Positions 1-3,982 of a DNA stretch of 9,180 bases are shown in pieces. The notes beneath the pieces were generated by a model. The model did no database searches. It saw nothing but the letters and a program-made list of their open reading frames with translations, and was not told the origin of the DNA. The stretch is from contig CAMPGU010000162.1 in NCBI GenBank assembly GCA_946885645.1, forward strand, positions 1 to 9,180, read 5' to 3'. This stretch comes from an uncultured Haloferula sp. (GTDB lineage: Bacteria > Verrucomicrobiota > Verrucomicrobiae > Verrucomicrobiales > Akkermansiaceae). Both the position numbers and the translations under genes were made by a program. Every line of letters starts with the position of its first letter. The stretch's first letter is position 1.

Positions 1-17
1 CGAGCAGGTAATCTGGC

Positions 18-60
18 GGGGGGTGGGGTTGGGGCGGCCGGAGGTGGGCGGGGGTGGGGG
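18..60 (+). repeat. G-run cluster (possible G-quadruplex)
   Basis: Six runs of three to six G lie within 43 bases: 18-23, 25-28, 31-34, 46-48, 50-54 and 56-60. The first three and the last three are each separated by loops of only one or two bases, and 11 bases separate the two groups. Four runs taken across the gap fit a quadruplex pattern. The region is outside any supported gene. What is seen is the base pattern only; folding and function are inference. Confidence 0.5.
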
Positions 61-622
61 TGCCGCCGCGGGCGCGACCGCAGGGGAGGGGAGTGAAATA
101 CCCGGCGGCACTGCGTTAGATGAAACTGAACGGAACTCATTGCCCGCCCGCGACCGGTCTCCTGCGGGCCGGCAGTCCTTCCGATCAAGCTCCGGTTCCG
201 AGTACTGCCGGGACCGGAGCCGTCTTCCAAACTGCAATAATCCATGCATCCACGTTCCTCCAAACCTCCCGCTCCCACGCCTCCAGAGACTCCGGACACA
301 ATCGTTGAAAATCGGCTTCCTGGAGCGATGCCGGTTCCCTCCGGAAAGGAGCGCAGGCGCGTTTTGAATCACCCTCGCTTGCCCTTTCCTCGTTACAGCT
401 CTCCCAGACCCGAGCATGCCCGTCGTCCGCGTCGGCTCTTCCACAAGACACCGCGCGCCAATCCCCGGCGCCACAACCGTTAGGCAGATCCCGGAAAAGC
501 GGATCAGCACCGGAGCCCGTAGATGATGGGGGCCCAGATCCCGGAGCTCGGTGCGCTCGCCTGCAAGATCGTTTGCTGCCTTCCCGCGCCGCCACCACGC
601 GGCGCGGTTTCTCCCATATTAG
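61..622. other. Intergenic region without a supported gene
   Basis: Open frames exist on both strands, but none has domain-like composition. The 284-codon minus frame at 185-1039 is antisense to the gene starting at 623 over half its length, and its remainder is rich in Arg, Ala and Gly without recognisable motifs. The stretch contains a short inverted repeat at 189-220 and a small near-palindrome at 162-175 (CTGC/GCAG arms). I see no promoter close to the consensus in front of 623. Confidence 0.5.
189..220. repeat. Inverted repeat (REP-like hairpin)
   Basis: GCTCCGGT at 189-196 is the exact reverse complement of ACCGGAGC at 213-220. Inside, CCG at 198-200 can pair with CGG at 209-211. There is no T-run on either side, so it is not a classical terminator. 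It may be an extragenic palindromic repeat; a second structured hairpin occurs at 7374-7406 but with a different sequence. Confidence 0.45.
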
Positions 623-1636
623 GTGAACGCCATCCAACTTGCCAAATCCACCCCCGCCGGCCTCAGCCGCCAGTTCAATTACCTCCGCAGCACCCCGGAC
701 CGCGAGCCGCACAGCTTGCTCCTTCTCGCCTGCGGTTTGCTCTACCTGACCTGCCGGCGTCCCGATGAACGTCCGACGGAGCCGTTGATCCTCGGGTTCG
801 AATACAGCGCCAACCCGGAAGTCTCCGCGATCCGTGTCGCCTACCTGATGCCAGATGGCGGCGAATGCTTCGTCGACCAGCAGGTGCAGGTGCTCCTCGC
901 GTGCAATTACGGGCAGTTCACGCTGCACGCGATGCTGGCCGCCGGTGCCCGGGATCACCTCGATCACCACTACTCCTACTGGAACAAAGAGAACGGAACC
1001 CGCGGCCTGTTGGTATTCGGTATCCAGGTCGATGGCCAAGGCCGCCTTTCGGTGGAGCCCCGCGGCAGGGCGAACCTCGAATCCAAGCGGCCGCCTCCGT
1101 CAGGCCAAAGCAAGGGCCAGAACGAAGGCCCCTTTACCAGCACGATGACCATCCACCGCAGCACCTTCGAAAATCTCAAGGTTTCCGAGCTCTCGGAAAT
1201 CTACTCCCGCGATCTGCAGAACGAAATCGAGCCGCCCCGATCCATTCTCACCGTCGCCTCAGCCCTGCTTCTCAAGGCGGCGGCGGAGATCCTCCCTACC
1301 CGCGATTGTGCGGCAGTGACCTTCCAATTCGAGGGGGATCACGAGGCCACGAAGATCGAGATCATCGGCATCGAGGACGCCAAGGGATTCACCATTGGCG
1401 AGGGTGCATTCCTCATCACCTGGAAGCCCGCCGGCGACCGGACCATCGGCTCCTTCCTGAGCGAGGCCGCTTCCCGCTACCTCGACCACGTCCTGCCCGA
1501 GTGGCGGAAATCACCCGGTGCCGAAGGTTACGTGAACCTGTCCATCTCCTGGAACGACGCCGGCGAACTCGATGTCGTGGCAACGGGCCGGGCGAAGGTT
1601 TGGGCCCGCACCGACCGCGTGCTGCCCGCCTCCTGA
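623..1636 (+). CDS. Two-copy repeat-domain protein of unknown function (DUF6878-like pattern)
   Basis: This encodes a 337-residue protein that I do not recognise by name. It contains two diverged copies of one domain, at about residues 31-150 and 207-326. Each copy has a Leu/Ala-rich helix, a strand with F-x-F/Y-E, then a helix leading to L-D-x-x-x-x-x-W (W120 and W294), and finally G-x-x-G followed by hydrophobic strands and a closing G-R-A. A third copy forms the next gene. The 'LDxxxxxW..G..G.hxFxI' run resembles DUF6878 proteins, which is a pattern-level guess. GTG 623 is the earliest possible start because TAG at 620-622 closes the frame, and there is no clear ribosome site. ATG at 1145 (residue 175) opens the second copy in the same manner as the next gene opens the third, so the ORF may be a fusion of two ancestral genes. 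There is no signal peptide or membrane segment, so it is probably cytoplasmic. It precedes the next gene by 34 bp on the same strand, so co-transcription is likely. Confidence 0.7.
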   Translation: MNAIQLAKSTPAGLSRQFNYLRSTPDREPHSLLLLACGLLYLTCRRPDERPTEPLILGFEYSANPEVSAIRVAYLMPDGGECFVDQQVQVLLACNYGQFTLHAMLAAGARDHLDHHYSYWNKENGTRGLLVFGIQVDGQGRLSVEPRGRANLESKRPPPSGQSKGQNEGPFTSTMTIHRSTFENLKVSELSEIYSRDLQNEIEPPRSILTVASALLLKAAAEILPTRDCAAVTFQFEGDHEATKIEIIGIEDAKGFTIGEGAFLITWKPAGDRTIGSFLSEAASRYLDHVLPEWRKSPGAEGYVNLSISWNDAGELDVVATGRAKVWARTDRVLPAS

Positions 1637-1670
1637 GCGAGCGCCATCCACCACCTCGGATCATTCCGCT

Positions 1671-2114
1671 ATGAACTTCAAAGCATTATTCCCTTCCGAA
1701 TCGTCAGAAATCCCCGCCGACCTCCTTCCCGTCACCATCAGCCTCCTGCTGACCGCCATCGAAAAGCTCTTTCCCAACCGGGGCTGCTCGGAGGTGTCTT
1801 TCACCTTCGAGAGTGGCTATGGGGACCCGAGGATCAGCGTGGCGGCGATCACCGACTCGGAGGGCTGCATTATCCTCGAACAACAGCGCATCCTCGACTG
1901 GCGCTTCGGGTCGAGCCCACGCCTCGGCGACCTGCTGGAGGCCGCCGCCGAGCTTCACCTCGACGAGGAGTTCCCGGAATGGTGCGACGGCCACGGCAGC
2001 ACGGGCACCCTCGTTTTCACGATCCGTCGCGAACCGGATGGTGCCATCGGGGTGCACCCCCGGGGAATCGCGTGGAGGTCCAGCCCGGATCAGGATTCTT
2101 CACTTCCAGCCTAG
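1671..2114 (+). CDS. Single-copy member of the same repeat-domain family
   Basis: This 147-residue protein of unknown function is paralogous to both halves of the upstream protein. Shared landmarks are the N-terminal hydrophobic helix (residues 19-34), F-T-F-E at 44-47, L-D-E-E-F-P-E-W ending at W104, G-S-T-G near 109-112, the strand TLVFTI, and the closing R-G-I-A-W. ATG 1671 is preferred over the in-frame upstream start at 1572, because the longer form would overlap the preceding gene by 65 bp and add a low-complexity, Arg/Pro-rich leader. The N-terminus 'MNFKALF' also mirrors 'MTIHRSTF' at residue 175 of the neighbour. No strong ribosome site is visible. The stop lies 10 bp from the end of the convergent XRE gene. 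The protein is probably cytoplasmic and acidic. Similarity to DUF6878 is possible but unverified. Confidence 0.75.
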   Translation: MNFKALFPSESSEIPADLLPVTISLLLTAIEKLFPNRGCSEVSFTFESGYGDPRISVAAITDSEGCIILEQQRILDWRFGSSPRLGDLLEAAAELHLDEEFPEWCDGHGSTGTLVFTIRREPDGAIGVHPRGIAWRSSPDQDSSLPA

Positions 2115-2124
2115 TCGCCCGGTT

Positions 2125-2373
2125 CTAGCGGAGACGGGCTTCCGCTCTCGACATTAGCTCGGAGGGCGAGAGGCCCAAGCCCCTGGCGACCTTGATCAAG
2201 CATTCGATCGTCGGCTGCCTTGCCAGCTTCTCGTAGTTGGCGATCGCTTGCTGGGAGACCCCGCTTTCCTGCGACAACGCGTAGACGGTCATGCCGAGTT
2301 CTTTCCTCCGGCGGGGAATCTCCCGGCAGATTTCCTCGACCAGCTTGTCCGGCTCCGGTTCGCGTTTCACCAC
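2125..2373 (-). CDS. XRE/Cro-C1 family helix-turn-helix regulator
   Basis: This is an 82-residue DNA-binding protein. Residues 20-75 form a complete HTH_3-type five-helix domain: 'RRRKELGMTVYALSQESGVS' carries helices 1-2, 'QQAIANYEKLARQP' is the recognition helix and turn, and 'TIECLIKVARGLGLSPSEL' gives helices 4-5. It has no sensor or peptidase domain, so it is a minimal repressor or antitoxin-like regulator. The start is GTG 2373; the next codon is also GTG, so initiation could shift by one residue. A purine-rich GAAAGG lies about 12 bases upstream, within the loop of an inverted repeat. The gene converges on the repeat-domain genes and diverges from the secreted protein at 2627. Autoregulation through the palindrome is plausible. 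No toxin partner is encoded directly next to it on the same strand. Confidence 0.85.
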   Translation of the reverse strand: MVKREPEPDKLVEEICREIPRRRKELGMTVYALSQESGVSQQAIANYEKLARQPTIECLIKVARGLGLSPSELMSRAEARLR

Positions 2374-2378
2374 CGCTC

Positions 2379-2400
2379 AAGCTGCCCTTTCAAGCAGCTT
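2379..2400. promoter_or_regulatory. Inverted repeat in the XRE gene leader, candidate operator
   Basis: AAGCTGC (2379-2385) and GCAGCTT (2394-2400) are perfect 7-bp arms around the 8-base spacer CCTTTCAA. The element begins 5 bp upstream of the XRE start codon. On the minus strand the spacer carries GAAAGG, the best ribosome-site candidate, so the element could act as a repressor-binding palindrome or as an RNA hairpin. Arm length and spacing suit a dimeric HTH regulator; binding itself is inferred. Confidence 0.55.
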
Positions 2401-2430
2401 GACCTTTACTTCACATTTGTATAGCATGAG
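2399..2430. promoter_or_regulatory. AT-rich promoter candidate between divergent genes
   Basis: This is a locally AT-rich patch in a GC-rich region. On the minus strand TATACA (2418-2423 on the plus strand, read in reverse) is a plausible -10 for the XRE gene, which would place the palindrome in the untranslated leader; its -35 is weak. On the plus strand TTGACC (2399-2404) and TATAGC (2420-2425) are 15 bases apart, a little short, and could serve the gene at 2627 with a long leader. Direction is not decided by sequence alone. Confidence 0.35.
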
Positions 2431-2626
2431 CGGCGTGTTCGCCCCCGATGGATGCCAAGGTCGGTGTGCCAGAAATCGTCAGCCCGGAGCCAACTGCGAC
2501 CCGGTCTGCTGGGACCTCACGGCTCCGGTCGCGGCCGTCTTCATAAGCCCATCCGACGCCGAACAGCCAGCGTGAGAGGGAGCCCGCGGGCGAACGCGAC
2601 GCAAACCGCGTACTGAAACCCCCAAT

Positions 2627-3181
2627 ATGAAAAACATCACCACACTCGTTCTGGCCGCCCTCCTGACGGGAGCCACCCTGTCCGCGGCCAAGCCGCCTCC
2701 GACGGAAACGGAGTTTTACAAGCGCCTCGGGAAAGGGGTCGTTCCGGCCGAAAAGGGCGGCCCGTTTGTCCGCTTCCTTCCTCCGGGAGAGTGGGGAATC
2801 AATCCCGACGGGAAGGCTCCCGGCGGAGCAATCAGCTTTGAAACCCGCGAGAAGAGCGAGGCCGCCGCCCGCGTCCAGAACTGCACGGTCCAAGTCACGG
2901 ATAAGAACGGGAAGGAGCTCGTGCGCTTCAGGAAGGAGCCCGAAAAGGAGCCTCAGGGAGAGCCGGTGGAAACCTACTTCCTGAAACCCGGCGGCAAGAA
3001 GTGGGTCAAGGACAACCCGAGGGTCAAAAGCGGTCCGAGGCGGGATGGATCGGCCGAGCTGCCGTGGATGGAGTTCGCCGCGTTCGACATCCCGGTGGCG
3101 TGGAGCGAGACCCTTACGGTGAAGATCTATAATGCCCATACGAAGAAGACGTGGGTCTATACCATCCAGGAGCCGAAATAG
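2627..3181 (+). CDS. Secreted protein of unknown function
   Basis: This 184-residue protein begins with a classical signal peptide: a short basic start (MKN), a hydrophobic core at about residues 5-18 and a small-residue cleavage region 'LSAAK' near residue 21, with no lipobox cysteine. The mature part has no cysteines, is rich in Lys, Glu and Pro, and ends in alternating hydrophobic strands (FAAFDIPV, LTVKIYNAHTKKTWVYTI), suggesting a small beta-sandwich. I do not recognise a family. ATG 2627 is chosen because it starts the signal peptide; the preceding bases lack a clear Shine-Dalgarno, as do the other starts in this window. It is divergent from the XRE gene, with 253 bp between the two starts. 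It is likely periplasmic or exported. Confidence 0.75.
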   Translation: MKNITTLVLAALLTGATLSAAKPPPTETEFYKRLGKGVVPAEKGGPFVRFLPPGEWGINPDGKAPGGAISFETREKSEAAARVQNCTVQVTDKNGKELVRFRKEPEKEPQGEPVETYFLKPGGKKWVKDNPRVKSGPRRDGSAELPWMEFAAFDIPVAWSETLTVKIYNAHTKKTWVYTIQEPK

Positions 3182-3595
3182 ACGGACCTACTCCAAAATA
3201 AGAAGAAGCCCATCGTCCGGCACATCAGCGTCATGTGCACCATCCCGGGACCCTCAGGCAGGACGGATCTTTCCTGATTTCCGCAACGCTGATCGACGGC
3301 GGCGGGGGCGGGCGTCGTCCGAGACCAGAGTGCGAGGATCGGATCATGCTCATTCCACCCCGTCGCCCCTCCGATAAGTGGGGGTAGGCGGGTCCGGGAA
3401 GTGACTCCGGGCATCTCGGTCTTCTGCCATCGGGGGCCCCTCGAGCTCTGTCCCCCGGGGATCTCCGGAACCCACCCCAGTGCCAGGTCATGGGCTCCGA
3501 TTCATGTGGCGGCGCATTTAACCTCGGAGGCCAACACGGCACCCACCGACCATCCGATCCGCCGGGAATTCCGCTCTCCATTTGCCATCACCTTC
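3182..3595. other. Intergenic region without a supported gene
   Basis: Several frames are open here, including one that runs in frame into the AAA fragment from 3401, but its residues are Pro/His/Ser-rich and match no motif I know. The minus frame at 3231-3581 is likewise unconvincing. No T-run terminator follows the secreted-protein gene, and no promoter close to the consensus precedes 3596. Confidence 0.4.
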
Positions 3596-3969
3596 ATGGA
3601 ATCCTTCAAACACCTCGCCGGCCTCGGCTCGCTCAAAAGCTGGCTGGCATCCAACCTCCCGTGGATCAAGTCAGGCGGAACTCTCGCACCGCGCGCGGTG
3701 GTGCTCGCCGGCCTTCCCGGCACGGGCAAGAACACGACAGCTAGGGCGATTGCCTCAGCCTTGGGAATGCCTCTGGCCCGATACGGGGAAATTCCGACGG
3801 AGAATCTTCCGTCGCTTCCCGCGCTTCTGGTCGAAGATATTATATCATATATTTTTTTGTGGCACTTATCGCAAACAGCCCCCATATCCTCTGGGGCAGG
3901 ACCAAAAAGATTCGCGCTGCGAGCGGTTGCCGGGCCGCCGCATATTTGACAAATAAAAAGATCATCCAT
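3502..3969 (-). CDS. Truncated zinc-ribbon protein downstream of the RHS gene
   Basis: The native part is residues 1 to ~43 (3841-3969). It carries two CxxC pairs, C7/C10 and C33/C36, in a 'FICQICGGPAT...AVCDKCHKK' layout similar to McsA- or UvrB-associated zinc ribbons. Beyond residue ~44 the frame runs through the antisense of the AAA fragment and is Arg/Ala-rich, so the original C-terminus was probably lost at a junction near 3840. The ATG lies 13 bp after the RHS stop on the same strand, the position where RHS loci usually encode the immunity protein for the tip. A cognate immunity role is therefore a guess from position only; no immunity family is recognised. The ribosome site is weak, so translational coupling is possible. 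Confidence 0.5.
   Translation of the reverse strand: MDDLFICQICGGPATARSANLFGPAPEDMGAVCDKCHKKIYDIISSTRSAGSDGRFSVGISPYRARGIPKAEAIALAVVFLPVPGRPASTTARGARVPPDLIHGRLDASQLLSEPRPARCLKDSMKVMANGERNSRRIGWSVGAVLASEVKCAAT
3596..3949 (+). pseudogene. 5' fragment of an AAA-type ATPase gene
   Basis: The first ~80 residues read as the start of an AAA module. 'MESFKHLAGLGSLKSWL' matches the usual entry helix (F..L.GL..LK..L), a strand 'AVVLAGL' follows, then the Walker A loop 'GLPGTGKN' at residues 39-46 and the helix 'TTARAIASALGMPLARY'. Walker B, sensor 1 and the arginine finger are absent. After residue ~81 (about 3838) base composition becomes AT-rich and the frame runs antisense through a zinc-ribbon ORF to a TGA at 3947-3949, so the last ~36 residues are not native. 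The position after the Walker A lysine is Asn (N46) instead of the expected Ser/Thr, which would weaken Mg-ATP binding and fits a decaying gene. ATG 3596 is chosen because it opens the AAA motif directly; there is no clear ribosome site. The fragment is on the opposite strand from the adjoining RHS block. Confidence 0.65.
3836..3858. other. Recombination junction (left end of the RHS block)
   Basis: GC-rich AAA coding sequence changes abruptly to AT-rich sequence here. The boundary contains the 11-bp palindrome GATAT-T-ATATC (3836-3846) and a run of seven T at 3852-3858. Coding sense also switches strand at this point. No transposon end or exact target duplication is evident. Confidence 0.45.
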
Positions 3970-3982
3970 TCAATGTAAACGT

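Noticed and set aside
185..1039. 284-codon minus-strand frame
   Set aside because: Half is antisense to the repeat-domain gene whose paralogues confirm the plus strand as coding. The rest has no recognisable motif.
1572..1670. Longer N-terminus for the single-copy domain gene
   Set aside because: It would overlap the previous gene out of frame and adds an Arg/Pro-rich leader; ATG 1671 matches the start layout of the second copy.
3401..3595. In-frame upstream extension of the AAA fragment
   Set aside because: The added 65 residues are Pro/His/Ser-rich with no similarity to AAA N-terminal regions, whereas ATG 3596 opens directly into the AAA motif.
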